From an uncultured Pelagibacteraceae bacterium (GTDB taxonomy: Bacteria > Pseudomonadota > Alphaproteobacteria > Pelagibacterales > Pelagibacteraceae): a stretch of DNA of 36,011 bases. Of this stretch, positions 1-8,592 are shown piece after piece. Each line of letters begins with the position of its first letter. Within the stretch, counting starts at the first letter, position 1. A program made the translations under genes and the position numbers. Where the stretch lies: the NCBI GenBank assembly GCA_902596375.1, contig CACJTU010000009.1:1-36011 (forward strand), written 5' to 3'. The notes under the pieces were generated by a model that was not told the DNA's origin, searched no databases, and saw nothing but the letters and a program-made list of their open reading frames with translations.

Positions 1-109
1 TGATAAATATAGTTTGCATAAAAATAACTGATAGAATAATTACTAAATAATTTTTTTATATGAAATATTTAAAGTCAAATTACTTAATTAATATATTGGA
101 TAAAAATTA

Positions 110-1648
110 ATGGATATAGTTTTTATTAATCCTTCGATAGGTCAAAATTATCAATCACTTAAATCTAAATATACAGCGATTGAGCCACCTACATGGTCTT
201 TATTATTAGCGGAGTCTATGAGAAATTTTGGTTTTACAGTTTCTATAATCGACGCTAATGCTGAAGAACTTACTAAAGAAGAAATATTTCGAAGAATCGA
301 AAATCTTAAACCAAGATTAGTTGCATTTGTAGTTTATGGACAAAATGTTAATGCTGGAACAACTAATATGGAAGGTGCTCTTGAAGTAAGCAAATATCTA
401 AAAGAAAAAAATAATGAGTTAAAAATATCATATATAGGATCTTATGTTCAAGCGCTACCGATAAAATGTTTAAAAGAAGAGAAAAGTATTGATATTGTTT
501 TTACAAATGAGGGAGTTTACGCTCTAAAAAATATTTTATCATTAAAGAGTATAGAAAATGACAAGCTTAAGGAAATAAAAGGAATAGCCTTTAGATTAAT
601 GGATGAGATAGTCCATAATGATCCTGAAAAAGTTGTTCCAGGTGAAAGAATGGATCAAGATTTGCCTGGTTATGCTTGGGATTTGCTTCCATTTAAAAAT
701 AGACCTTTAGATTTGTATAGGTCACCTATGTGGCATGCAGAGTATGATGATGATAAAAGATCCCCATACGCTGCTTTACAAACTTCACTAGGTTGTCAGT
801 TCAAATGTAGTTTCTGTATGATTAATTTAATTAATAGAAATGACTCAGAAGAAATTGGAGTTTCATCTAATTACAGCAAAATGAGATTTTGGAGCCCTGA
901 TTTTATTATAAAAGAATTTGAAAAATTAATTAACATGGGAGTAAAAACAATAAGAATTACAGATGAAATGTTTCTTCTTAATCCAAAATATTATTTACCA
1001 TTATGTAAAAAATTAGCAGAGCTAAACTTTGATGATAGTTTAAGAATGTGGGCTTATTCGAGAATAGACACTGTAAAAAATCCTGAAGTTCTGTCTATAG
1101 TTAGAAAAGCAGGTATAAAATGGCTTTGCTTAGGTATAGAAAGTGGTGATAAAAAAGTGCGGCTTGAAGTTGCTAAAGGGAAATTTGAAGATGTTGATGT
1201 TAAGAAAGTTATTAATCAAGTGCATGAAGCAGATATAGATGTAATGGCAAACTATATGTTTGGACTTCCAGGGGATGACGATGAAACTATTAAGAAAACT
1301 TTTGATCTTAGTGTAGAATTGTGTACTTCCGGGTGGAACACATATGCGGCAATGGCTTTACCAGGAAGTTTGCTGTATAAACAAGCCGTTGAAAAAGGTC
1401 TTGAACTGCCAAAAAGTTATTCAGGTTACTCTTTCCATGCATACGATACCGTATGTCTACCAACTGAAAAGCTAAAAGCATGGCAAATTTTAAAATTGAG
1501 AGATGAAGCATTTATAAATTATCATACTAATCCCAAGTTTTTGGAAAGAATTAAAACTAGATTTGGAAATAAAGCTGAACAAAATATAAAAGAAATGTCT
1601 AAGATAAAACTTACTAGAAAAATTGTGGAAGAAAATTTGAAAAATTAA
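110..1648 (+). CDS. B12-binding-domain radical SAM protein
   Basis: The 512-residue protein has two visible parts. Residues 1-150 look like the N-terminal cobalamin-binding Rossmann domain common in this family (MDIVFINPS start, then a PTW segment), but lack the DxHxxG lower-ligand motif. Residues about 220-450 form a radical SAM core with CxxxCxxC at C229, C233 and C236 in the context SLGCQFKCSFC. Family members use SAM, and often B12, for methylation or other radical chemistry on unactivated carbons. The gene is followed after 16 bases by a PhyH-type dioxygenase, so both may modify the same glycan or lipid. The ATG at 110 has no clear Shine-Dalgarno sequence. Bases 1-109 hold no gene I can support. 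Radical SAM assignment is firm; the substrate is unknown. Confidence 0.85.
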   Translation: MDIVFINPSIGQNYQSLKSKYTAIEPPTWSLLLAESMRNFGFTVSIIDANAEELTKEEIFRRIENLKPRLVAFVVYGQNVNAGTTNMEGALEVSKYLKEKNNELKISYIGSYVQALPIKCLKEEKSIDIVFTNEGVYALKNILSLKSIENDKLKEIKGIAFRLMDEIVHNDPEKVVPGERMDQDLPGYAWDLLPFKNRPLDLYRSPMWHAEYDDDKRSPYAALQTSLGCQFKCSFCMINLINRNDSEEIGVSSNYSKMRFWSPDFIIKEFEKLINMGVKTIRITDEMFLLNPKYYLPLCKKLAELNFDDSLRMWAYSRIDTVKNPEVLSIVRKAGIKWLCLGIESGDKKVRLEVAKGKFEDVDVKKVINQVHEADIDVMANYMFGLPGDDDETIKKTFDLSVELCTSGWNTYAAMALPGSLLYKQAVEKGLELPKSYSGYSFHAYDTVCLPTEKLKAWQILKLRDEAFINYHTNPKFLERIKTRFGNKAEQNIKEMSKIKLTRKIVEENLKN

Positions 1649-1664
1649 ACTTTAAAAATTTCAA

Positions 1665-2735
1665 ATGATTCAACATATAAGAAAAAAAATTTTTAAAACA
1701 ATTTGTATTCTAATAGTTAAATTTTTTTCTCCTAAAAATAAACTTATAAGTTATCTTTTTAATTTTTCAAAAAATTTATCAAGTGATGCAATTTATTTTG
1801 CAAAATATGAAGATAAAAAAAATATAATTAATTTTATTAACAAAAAATTTCAAAATGAAAATTATAAAATTTATGATGATTTTGAAAAAATAAGTATTGA
1901 CGAAAATATGCATTCTGTTGTTAGAGATTTAAATACAACAGGTATATCAGATAATTTTGAAACATTATTATCATTTCAGGAGGCAGAAGAATTCAATTAT
2001 AAAATAAACAATTCAGATTATTACGATAGTCATGTCCCTTATTTAACAAAGAAAAAGTCTTATAAAGATACACCAGAAGGACCATATAAAAGTTACTCTT
2101 ATGAGACACAATTAAATAACCCGTCAATACTTAAAGTTTGTTTAAATGAAAAAATAATTAAAATTGCAAAAGAATATCTTGGAAGTATTCCAAAAATTTA
2201 CAGTATAAACACTTTTGTAACACTGCCTGGAAAAAAAGCTTTTACTCATGATTTTCACAGAGATATTGATAATCTTAAATGGTTAGTGGTATTTATTTAT
2301 TGGACAAAAACCTTAAATAATGATGGGGCTTTCGAACAAATAAAATTTACTCATAAACCATCTAAAAAATTAGAAGATATTTTAAATAAAAAACCTCAAT
2401 ATTTTTCAAATCAATTCGATAAATTTTTTTTAAAAACTGTACCAGGATATGGATTAAATGAAAAATATAGCGATATATTTAACTCAGAAATAAAAAATGT
2501 ATCAGGAGATCCAGGTAAAATTGTTATGTGTGATACTTTGGGTTTGCATAGAGGTACTAGTGTAAAGAAAATAAGAAATGTTACTTGGATTAGGTATGGA
2601 GTTATATCTTCTAGACAAGAAGCTTTAAAGAGTGGAGAAGTATTAAGTAAAAAAATAATACTATCTGATGAATCAATGAAGATGATTAATAAATCAAGAT
2701 ATAGCTATGTTTTATCTGATATAGTTGAAATATAA
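1665..2735 (+). CDS. Phytanoyl-CoA dioxygenase (PhyH)-like Fe(II)/2-oxoglutarate oxygenase
   Basis: The 356-residue protein carries the facial-triad pattern of PhyH-type oxygenases. HDFHRD at residues 195-200 gives the HxD pair H198/D200, and LGLHRG gives a distal H295, followed by R310 in VTWIRYG, a plausible 2-oxoglutarate anchor. The first 30 residues are basic and hydrophobic and could associate with the membrane. PhyH relatives hydroxylate small molecules, lipids or sugars, and they are common in surface-glycan islands without a known substrate. It lies 16 bases after the radical SAM gene and 100 bases before the transketolase array, so it probably closes the first transcription unit. 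The fold assignment is good; the reaction is inferred only as hydroxylation. Confidence 0.7.
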   Translation: MIQHIRKKIFKTICILIVKFFSPKNKLISYLFNFSKNLSSDAIYFAKYEDKKNIINFINKKFQNENYKIYDDFEKISIDENMHSVVRDLNTTGISDNFETLLSFQEAEEFNYKINNSDYYDSHVPYLTKKKSYKDTPEGPYKSYSYETQLNNPSILKVCLNEKIIKIAKEYLGSIPKIYSINTFVTLPGKKAFTHDFHRDIDNLKWLVVFIYWTKTLNNDGAFEQIKFTHKPSKKLEDILNKKPQYFSNQFDKFFLKTVPGYGLNEKYSDIFNSEIKNVSGDPGKIVMCDTLGLHRGTSVKKIRNVTWIRYGVISSRQEALKSGEVLSKKIILSDESMKMINKSRYSYVLSDIVEI

Positions 2736-2776
2736 ATTAAAACCTTTAATAAAATAAATTATAATTAAGTTTATAT

Positions 2777-2803
2777 TTGAAAAATAATTAAATTTAGTAT
2801 AGT
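2777..2803 (+). promoter_or_regulatory. Possible promoter before the transketolase array
   Basis: The 100-base gap 2736-2835 is the largest before 32009 and precedes 26 tightly packed plus-strand genes. It contains TTGAAA at 2777-2782 and TATAGT at 2798-2803, resembling sigma70 -35 and -10 boxes. The 15-base spacer is shorter than the usual 17, and in AT-rich DNA such matches occur by chance. Placement is the main support. Confidence 0.25.
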
Positions 2804-2835
2804 CCACTTTTCAAATTAATAAATTCTATAAAATT

Positions 2836-3642
2836 ATGAATAAAGCAAATGACCTGTCAGTAATATGTAAAAATTACAGAAAAATATTATTTGAAAAATT
2901 TTTGGAGGTTGGTCAAGGTCATCCTGGGTCAGTTTTTTCGATGTTAGAAATTGTAGTGAGTTTGTTTTACAAATCTCATATAAGATTTGATGAGAGTAAA
3001 AAAAAATTTAAAGATAAAATTATTATAAGCAAAGGCCATGCAACAGTAACTTTATATCCAATATTAAAGGATTTTGGAGTATTAAGTGAGGATGATTGGA
3101 ATAATTGGGGTAAAAAAAATGGTGAATCTATTTTAAGAGTATTTGGCAACACCTCTATTCCTGGAATAGACGCGACATCAGGCTCGTTAGGTCATGGGCT
3201 AGGCATAGGATGTGGTTTAGCTTATCTTTATAAGAAAAAAAATATTGATAAAAAAGTATATGTAGTGATAAGTGAAGGTGAACTTTATGAGGGTTCAACT
3301 TGGGAAGCATTGCTTTTTGCAGCTCATCATAAACTTGATAACTTGAATATAATTATCGATGAGAATTCATTAATTATTTTAGGTAATACAGATAATTGTT
3401 TAAAACTAGATCCAATAAAAAGTAAAATTGAAGGATTTGGATTTGAAGTAATTGAAGTTGATGGTCATAATCTTGATGAATTAGACAATGCTTTTTCAAA
3501 AAAAACTGACAAATCTAAAATTGTTTTAGCTAAAACAATTAAAGGCAAGGGGTTTTCAATTATGGAGAATAAAGCTCATTGGCATTATTGGAATGTTATT
3601 AATGAAAAGGATATTGAAATATGTAGAAAGGATATTGAATGA
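2836..3642 (+). CDS. Transketolase, N-terminal (ThDP-binding) subunit
   Basis: The 268 residues match the N-terminal third of transketolase: GHPGS at 28-32, KGHA at 66-69 and SGSLGHGLGIG at 115-125. The diphosphate/Mg motif GDG-x(~28)-N is altered: the sequence reads SEGE at 146-149 with N177 conserved, so the metal-binding Asp is Glu. The partner C-terminal subunit follows with a 4-base overlap, so the two form a split enzyme. Split transketolases move two-carbon ketol units, and related two-subunit ThDP enzymes attach two-carbon branches to keto sugars. The sugar-biosynthetic neighbours argue for a dedicated role in glycan precursor synthesis rather than the pentose phosphate pathway. Family is certain; substrate is inferred. 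Confidence 0.9.
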   Translation: MNKANDLSVICKNYRKILFEKFLEVGQGHPGSVFSMLEIVVSLFYKSHIRFDESKKKFKDKIIISKGHATVTLYPILKDFGVLSEDDWNNWGKKNGESILRVFGNTSIPGIDATSGSLGHGLGIGCGLAYLYKKKNIDKKVYVVISEGELYEGSTWEALLFAAHHKLDNLNIIIDENSLIILGNTDNCLKLDPIKSKIEGFGFEVIEVDGHNLDELDNAFSKKTDKSKIVLAKTIKGKGFSIMENKAHWHYWNVINEKDIEICRKDIE

Positions 3643-4562
3643 CAAAGCTTCAAAGAGATATCTTTTTAGATGAGATAAATTCCCAACTTGAGAAAGATAA
3701 AGATATTTTTGTAATGAGTGCAGACTTTGGTGCAGCATCATTAGATATTACTAGAGATAAATTCAAAGAGAATTTCATTCATTGTGGAATATCTGAGCAA
3801 GCAATGTTTGATATAGGAACAGGTTTGGCTCTAGAAGGAAAAAAAGTGATTGCATATGCAATGGGACCATTCATTTCTTTAAGAGCAATTGAGCAAATTA
3901 AATGTGGACCAGCAATGATGAATCTTCCAATGACAATTTTATCAGTTGGTATTGGTTTAGGTTACGCTGATGCTGGGCCAACTCACTATGCAACTGAAGA
4001 CTATGCATGTTTAAGAGCTATAGGTGGAACTTCAATTTTTACAGCTTCGGATAACAAAATTGTGAAACAAATTGCTGAAAAAGTTTTAAATCATCAAAAG
4101 GTAAACTATGTTCGTCTAGACAGACATCCTACAAATGATTTAAATGAATTATCTAATAATTATGATTTTGAGGATGGATTTAGAATATTTGGATCTTATT
4201 CAGAGAACAAAATGGCAATCATCTCTCATGGAAGAATTTTACATAACTGCATAAAATCTGTGAAAGAGTTAAGTAATGAAGTTTTTTTAATCGATTTATT
4301 TCGATCCAAACCGATATCAAAAAAATTTTCAGACATTCTTAAAAATGTAAAATCGATATTAGTTGTAGATGAACAAACACAATACGGAAATTTAACTTCA
4401 GCTGTACAGTCTGAATTATCAAAGAATCAAATATTTCCAAAAATAAAAAATTTATCTTTGCCTGATGAATATATATTTAAAAATGGAGGTAGAGATTTTT
4501 TACTCAGCTTACACAAATTGGATGAAGATAATATCTTGAATTCGTGTAAGGAATTATTGTGA
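3639..4562 (+). CDS. Transketolase, C-terminal (pyrimidine-binding) subunit
   Basis: The 307-residue protein has the middle and C-terminal transketolase domains. GISEQ at residues 50-54 supplies the Glu (E53) that activates the thiamine aminopyrimidine, and GPTHYATED around H116 is the conserved substrate-side segment. The C-terminal domain includes DEQTQYGNLTSA, typical of the transketolase/DXS group. The start overlaps the N-terminal subunit stop (ATGA, 3639-3642), implying coupled translation and equal amounts. With the upstream gene it should form an alpha2beta2-type enzyme. I see no loss of key residues in this half, so the complex is likely active despite the altered metal motif in its partner. 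Function in the window is inferred from neighbours. Confidence 0.9.
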   Translation: MTKLQRDIFLDEINSQLEKDKDIFVMSADFGAASLDITRDKFKENFIHCGISEQAMFDIGTGLALEGKKVIAYAMGPFISLRAIEQIKCGPAMMNLPMTILSVGIGLGYADAGPTHYATEDYACLRAIGGTSIFTASDNKIVKQIAEKVLNHQKVNYVRLDRHPTNDLNELSNNYDFEDGFRIFGSYSENKMAIISHGRILHNCIKSVKELSNEVFLIDLFRSKPISKKFSDILKNVKSILVVDEQTQYGNLTSAVQSELSKNQIFPKIKNLSLPDEYIFKNGGRDFLLSLHKLDEDNILNSCKELL

Positions 4563-5554
4563 TAATCTCGAGAACTCCCTATAGAATATCTTTTTTTGGT
4601 GGTGGTACTGATTACCCTGAATGGTATAAAAAATTTGGCGGGGAAGTTATATCAACATCAATAAATAAATATGTTTATATTTCTGTTAGAAATCTTCCAA
4701 AATTTTTTAAACATAAATACAGAATCTTATACTCAAAAGATGAACAAGTTCAAAAATTAGAGAATATAAAACACAAGCCTGTAAGAGAAATTCTAAAGTA
4801 TTATAAAATTAATAATGGTATTGAAGTTCATTATGATGGTGATATTCCTGCAAAAACAGGAGTTGGATCTAGTTCAGCTTTTGTAGTTGGTTTTTTAAAT
4901 GCAATTTCTGAATTGAAAAATAAAAATATAAATAAATTAGAGTTAGCAAGAAAAAGTATTTTTTTAGAAACGAAAATATTAAATGAAGTTGTTGGATCAC
5001 AAGATCAGGTTGCTTGTGCTTGCGGAGGTTTTAATAATATAATTTTTCATAAAAATGGTTCATTTAAAATTAAAAAAATAAATATTGAAAATAACGACAA
5101 GATGATTTTGCAAAATAATTTATTTTTAGTTTATTCAAAAATACAAAGAACAGCAGAGATTATTGCTAAATCTTTTGTAAATAACCTTTCTGAAAAGAAA
5201 ATAAATGAAATGCAAATGATTAATGGAATTTTGAAAGATGCTAAAAAAATTATTCGATCAAAAAAATTTGGTGATTTTGGAAAATTATTGCATGAAAGTT
5301 GGTTGGCAAAAAGAAGTTTAAGTAGCAAGGTCACAAATCATAAAATTGATGAATTGTATAATTATGCTTTAGAGGCAGGTGCAGATGGTGGAAAATTATT
5401 AGGTGCTGGAGGGGGTGGTTTTTTTGTTTTTTATGTTAAAAGGAATAATCAAAAAAAATTTATAAAAAAAATGAAAAAAACACTTATACTGCCTTTTCAG
5501 TTTGATGATACAGGAAGTAAAATTATAGTTAATACGAATTCACATGAAAAATAA
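4559..5554 (+). CDS. GHMP kinase, heptose-7-phosphate kinase (HddA)-like
   Basis: This 331-residue GHMP-superfamily kinase starts at GTG (4559) overlapping the previous stop. It begins with RTPYRISFFGGGTDYPEW, typical of D-glycero-alpha-D-manno-heptose-7-phosphate kinases and related sugar kinases. The ATP loop GVGSSSA lies at residues 101-107, and the C-terminal glycine-rich motif GGKLLGAGGGG is near residue 280. HddA-type enzymes make heptose 1,7-bisphosphate for GDP-heptose synthesis, but the usual partners GmhA, GmhB and HddC are not in the window, so they may be encoded elsewhere or the substrate may differ. Its place directly after a split transketolase suggests phosphorylation of a transketolase-derived sugar. 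Kinase family is clear; the exact sugar is not. Confidence 0.8.
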   Translation: MIISRTPYRISFFGGGTDYPEWYKKFGGEVISTSINKYVYISVRNLPKFFKHKYRILYSKDEQVQKLENIKHKPVREILKYYKINNGIEVHYDGDIPAKTGVGSSSAFVVGFLNAISELKNKNINKLELARKSIFLETKILNEVVGSQDQVACACGGFNNIIFHKNGSFKIKKINIENNDKMILQNNLFLVYSKIQRTAEIIAKSFVNNLSEKKINEMQMINGILKDAKKIIRSKKFGDFGKLLHESWLAKRSLSSKVTNHKIDELYNYALEAGADGGKLLGAGGGGFFVFYVKRNNQKKFIKKMKKTLILPFQFDDTGSKIIVNTNSHEK

Positions 5555-6722
5555 AATTAAGTTTCCATTAATGCAAAACAATATTCTTAAACAGGATATT
5601 GATAAAGTAATAAAATTTTTAAAAAAAAGTTCAATTTTAACTCAAAATAAAGAAGTGCTAAAATTTGAGAAAATTTGGTCAAAATGGTTGGGAGTTAAAT
5701 ATAGTGTTTTTGTAAATTCAGGCTCATCTGCAAATCTTTTATCAATTCAATTGTTGAAATTAAAATATCCTAAAGGGGGTGAAGTAATAGTGCCTCCTTT
5801 AACTTGGTCATCTGATGTAGCATCTTTAATTCATTGTGGATTTAAACCAGTGTTTGTAGATATAGACTTAAATACCCTTGGGATGAATACTGAGGGAATA
5901 ATTTCGAAAATAAATAAAAATACAAGAGCAGTTTTCTTAAGCTATATTCAAGGATTTAATTGTCTAAGTGATAAATTAAATAATTTTTTAAAAAAGAAAA
6001 AAATTATGCTTATCGAAGATGTATGTGAGTCCCATGGAGCTCAATTTAAAAATAAAAAATTAGGTACTTATGGATGGACTTCAAACTTTTCATTTTATTA
6101 CGCTCATCATATGAGCACAATCGAAGGAGGAATGATTTGTACTAATGATAAAAAAGCATACTATGATTTGCTTATGTTGAGGTCGCATGGAATGATAAGA
6201 GAGGTAAAAGACCAAAAATTTCAAAGTTTTATGAAAAAAAAATATAAAGACCTTAATTCAAAATTTATTTTTTACCACCCAGCATACAATGTAAGAAATA
6301 ATGAAATTGGTGCAATAATTGGTCAATCTCAAATTAAAAGATTAGACTCAAATATAAAAAAAAGAAATTCAAATTTAAATTATTTTTTAAATAAATTAGA
6401 TAAAAATATCTATTTTACAGATTTTGATACTAAGGGACAAAGTAATTATGCATTTAATGTAATTTTAAAAGAAAAAAATAAAAAATTGATTGATAGGCTA
6501 CAAAAAAGATTAGATAAAAATGGTATTGAGTTTAGACTTGGATCAGCAGGTGGCGGTAATCAACTTAGACAACCATACATAAAAAAATTATTTCCTAAAA
6601 ATACGATGTTAAAATTTAAAAATACCGAACACATGCACTTTTATGGAATGTACATTGGAAATTATCCAGAATTAAATAAAAATAAAATTGATTTTATCTT
6701 AAAAATTTTAAATACAATATAA
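5544..6722 (+). CDS. DegT/DnrJ/EryC1-fold PLP enzyme with His at the Lys position (ColD/RfbH-like dehydratase)
   Basis: The 392-residue protein has the sugar-aminotransferase fold: NSGSSAN at 58-64, the PLP-pyridine Asp in IEDVCESHGA (D159), and SFYYAHHMSTIEGG at 183-196. In aminotransferases the sixth residue of that last motif is the Schiff-base Lys; here it is H188. This substitution is the hallmark of PLP-dependent sugar 3-dehydratases such as ColD and RfbH, which remove the C3 hydroxyl. Length is close to ColD (about 388). I see no RfbH-type iron-sulfur cysteine set, so ColD-like chemistry is the better guess. The gene overlaps the kinase by 11 bases. Likely product: a 3-deoxy-4-keto sugar nucleotide. 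Databases may label it aminotransferase. Confidence 0.8.
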   Translation: MKNKIKFPLMQNNILKQDIDKVIKFLKKSSILTQNKEVLKFEKIWSKWLGVKYSVFVNSGSSANLLSIQLLKLKYPKGGEVIVPPLTWSSDVASLIHCGFKPVFVDIDLNTLGMNTEGIISKINKNTRAVFLSYIQGFNCLSDKLNNFLKKKKIMLIEDVCESHGAQFKNKKLGTYGWTSNFSFYYAHHMSTIEGGMICTNDKKAYYDLLMLRSHGMIREVKDQKFQSFMKKKYKDLNSKFIFYHPAYNVRNNEIGAIIGQSQIKRLDSNIKKRNSNLNYFLNKLDKNIYFTDFDTKGQSNYAFNVILKEKNKKLIDRLQKRLDKNGIEFRLGSAGGGNQLRQPYIKKLFPKNTMLKFKNTEHMHFYGMYIGNYPELNKNKIDFILKILNTI

Positions 6723-6724
6723 AA

Positions 6725-7657
6725 ATGAAAATTTTAGTTACAGGTGGTGCGGGATATATAGGATCAATTTTAGTTCCAGAATTATTGAATAAGGGACACC
6801 AAGTTACCGTTTTAGATAATTTTATGTTCAAACAATTAAGTCTAAATCACTTATGTGTATTTGATAAATTTAAAATTTTGAATGGAGACATAAGGGATAA
6901 AAAATTAATGAAATCTCTGCTAAATTCAAATGATGTAATTATTCCTCTCGCAGCAATAGTAGGTGCTCCTCTCTGCAATAAAGATCCTTATTCTGCCCAA
7001 AGTATAAATTCAGATGCAATAAAAGATATGATTAAAATGGCTTCTAAAAATCAAATGATAATAATGCCAACAACCAATAGCGCATATGGAACAGGAGATA
7101 AAAATAATTTTTGTGACGAAAATTCCCCTTTAAGACCAATTTCTAAGTACGCTATAGATAAAGTTGAAATAGAGAAACTTTTAATGGCTAGGGAAAATTC
7201 TATAAGTTATAGATTAGCAACGGTCTTTGGTATGTCTCCTAGAATGAGAATTGATTTATTAGTAAATGATTTTACCTATAGAGCATTCCATGATTCTGCG
7301 CTAATTATCTTTGAAGGACATTTTAAAAGAAATTATATTCATATTAGAGATGTAGTTAACGCTTTTTTACACGCTTTAAACAATCTGGATTCCATGAAAT
7401 CAGAAATTTATAACGTCGGACTAAGTGATGCAAATTTATCAAAATTAGAACTTTGTGAAGAAATAAAAAAACATTTACCAAATTTTACTTTTGTTGAAGA
7501 GAAGATTAAAAAAGATCCTGACCAAAGAAATTATATTGTATCTAATGAAAAAATTGAGAAAACAGGTTTTAAACCAAAATATTCTTTATCAGATGGAATT
7601 AGTGAATTAATAAAAGGCTATGTTATGCTTAAAAATCAAAGTTTTGGTAATTTTTAA
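6725..7657 (+). CDS. NAD-dependent epimerase/dehydratase (extended SDR)
   Basis: The 310-residue protein has the NAD(P)-binding GGAGYIGS at residues 7-14, acidic DN at 31-32 (NAD preference), TNSAYG near 117-122 and the catalytic Y142-x3-K146 pair. This is the extended short-chain dehydrogenase fold used for sugar-nucleotide epimerisation, dehydration and reduction. It starts 2 bases after the PLP gene and is likely in the same sugar pathway. The usual SSVYG-type serine segment reads TNSAYG, so the catalytic Ser is shifted or replaced. It might be the 4-epimerase or 4,6-dehydratase step feeding the dehydratase, but the sequence alone does not decide. Confidence 0.8.
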   Translation: MKILVTGGAGYIGSILVPELLNKGHQVTVLDNFMFKQLSLNHLCVFDKFKILNGDIRDKKLMKSLLNSNDVIIPLAAIVGAPLCNKDPYSAQSINSDAIKDMIKMASKNQMIIMPTTNSAYGTGDKNNFCDENSPLRPISKYAIDKVEIEKLLMARENSISYRLATVFGMSPRMRIDLLVNDFTYRAFHDSALIIFEGHFKRNYIHIRDVVNAFLHALNNLDSMKSEIYNVGLSDANLSKLELCEEIKKHLPNFTFVEEKIKKDPDQRNYIVSNEKIEKTGFKPKYSLSDGISELIKGYVMLKNQSFGNF

Positions 7658-7668
7658 TTAAATTTGAC

Positions 7669-7674
7669 AGGAGA
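7669..7674 (+). promoter_or_regulatory. Shine-Dalgarno sequence for the gene at 7683
   Basis: AGGAGA lies 8 bases before the ATG at 7683. It is one of few strong ribosome binding sites in the window, and it occurs at the widest gap (25 bases) inside the long array, where translational coupling would be weakest. Confidence 0.6.
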
Positions 7675-7682
7675 TTTAATCA

Positions 7683-8591
7683 ATGAATATACTAATAACT
7701 GGTGGAAGTGGTTTTTTAGGTAAGTATTTAACTAAATCTCTTAAAAAAAAAAAATCTATTAAAGTAATTAGTTTGTCATCAAAAGATGCTGACTTAAGAT
7801 TAAATGGATCTTTAAGTAAATTAAATAAAATAAAATTTAAAAAAATCTATCATTTAGCTTCTTGGTCACAAGCTGGTAAATTCTCATTACATCATTCTGG
7901 TGAACAGTGGTTAAATAATCAACTGATAAATACAAATGTACTTAATTGGATTCATAAATATCAAATGCAGGCAAAACTTATTACCATCGGCACAAATTTA
8001 TCATATCAGGAAGGAATTAAACTAAATGAAAATAATTATTTGAAAGGAGAACCAATTAAAGCTTATACATCATATGCCATGTCAAAAAGAATGTTGTTAA
8101 TCGGACAACAAGCGATGGCTAAACAATTCGGATTAAAGTTTATAACATTCGTTCCACCCACACTTTATGGGAAAGGATATGAAATAAATAAAAAAGAACC
8201 ACATTTTATTTTTGATATTATTCAAAAGATTCTGAAAGCAAAAAAAAATAATACTAATGTTGAATTATGGGGTGATGGAAGTCAAAAAAGAGAATTATTG
8301 CATGTTAATGATTTCATTAAAATTATGCTAAGTTTAGAAAATAGATGTGAAAACGAGGTAGTAAATATTGCAGCAAAAAAAGACTATGAAATAAAATATT
8401 TGGCTAAAATTATTTGTAAAATTGTTGGATATCCTTATAAACGAATAATATTCAACCAACAGAAATTTATAGGACCTAAGTCAAAAAAACTTTTGATAAA
8501 AAAATTGGAAAAATATGTTCCAAGTTACAAATTTATCACATTAAATGATGGATTGTTAGAAACTATAAAATATTTAAAAAAAATAATCTAA
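7683..8591 (+). CDS. Extended SDR, GDP-fucose synthase-like sugar reductase/epimerase
   Basis: The 302-residue protein shows GGSGFLGK at 7-14 and the catalytic Y131-x3-K135 in SYAMSKRM. The segment VPPTLYGKGYE and the WGDGSQKRELLHVNDF stretch resemble GDP-fucose synthase (Fcl/WcaG) and ColC, which epimerise and reduce 4-keto-6-deoxy sugars. Aligned from memory to Fcl, the catalytic His is retained (H174) but the catalytic Cys is replaced (GTNLS at 103-107), so it may reduce without full epimerisation. It has its own strong ribosome binding site. A run of 12 A (7743-7754) encodes four Lys. Likely role: last reduction of the sugar made by this module. Confidence 0.75.
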   Translation: MNILITGGSGFLGKYLTKSLKKKKSIKVISLSSKDADLRLNGSLSKLNKIKFKKIYHLASWSQAGKFSLHHSGEQWLNNQLINTNVLNWIHKYQMQAKLITIGTNLSYQEGIKLNENNYLKGEPIKAYTSYAMSKRMLLIGQQAMAKQFGLKFITFVPPTLYGKGYEINKKEPHFIFDIIQKILKAKKNNTNVELWGDGSQKRELLHVNDFIKIMLSLENRCENEVVNIAAKKDYEIKYLAKIICKIVGYPYKRIIFNQQKFIGPKSKKLLIKKLEKYVPSYKFITLNDGLLETIKYLKKII

Positions 8592-8592
8592 A

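Noticed and set aside
60-110. A 16-codon open frame before the first gene
   Set aside because: Too short, no ribosome binding site and no recognisable sequence; expected by chance.
5544-6722. Simple sugar aminotransferase
   Set aside because: The Schiff-base Lys position is His (H188), which points to a PLP-dependent dehydratase.
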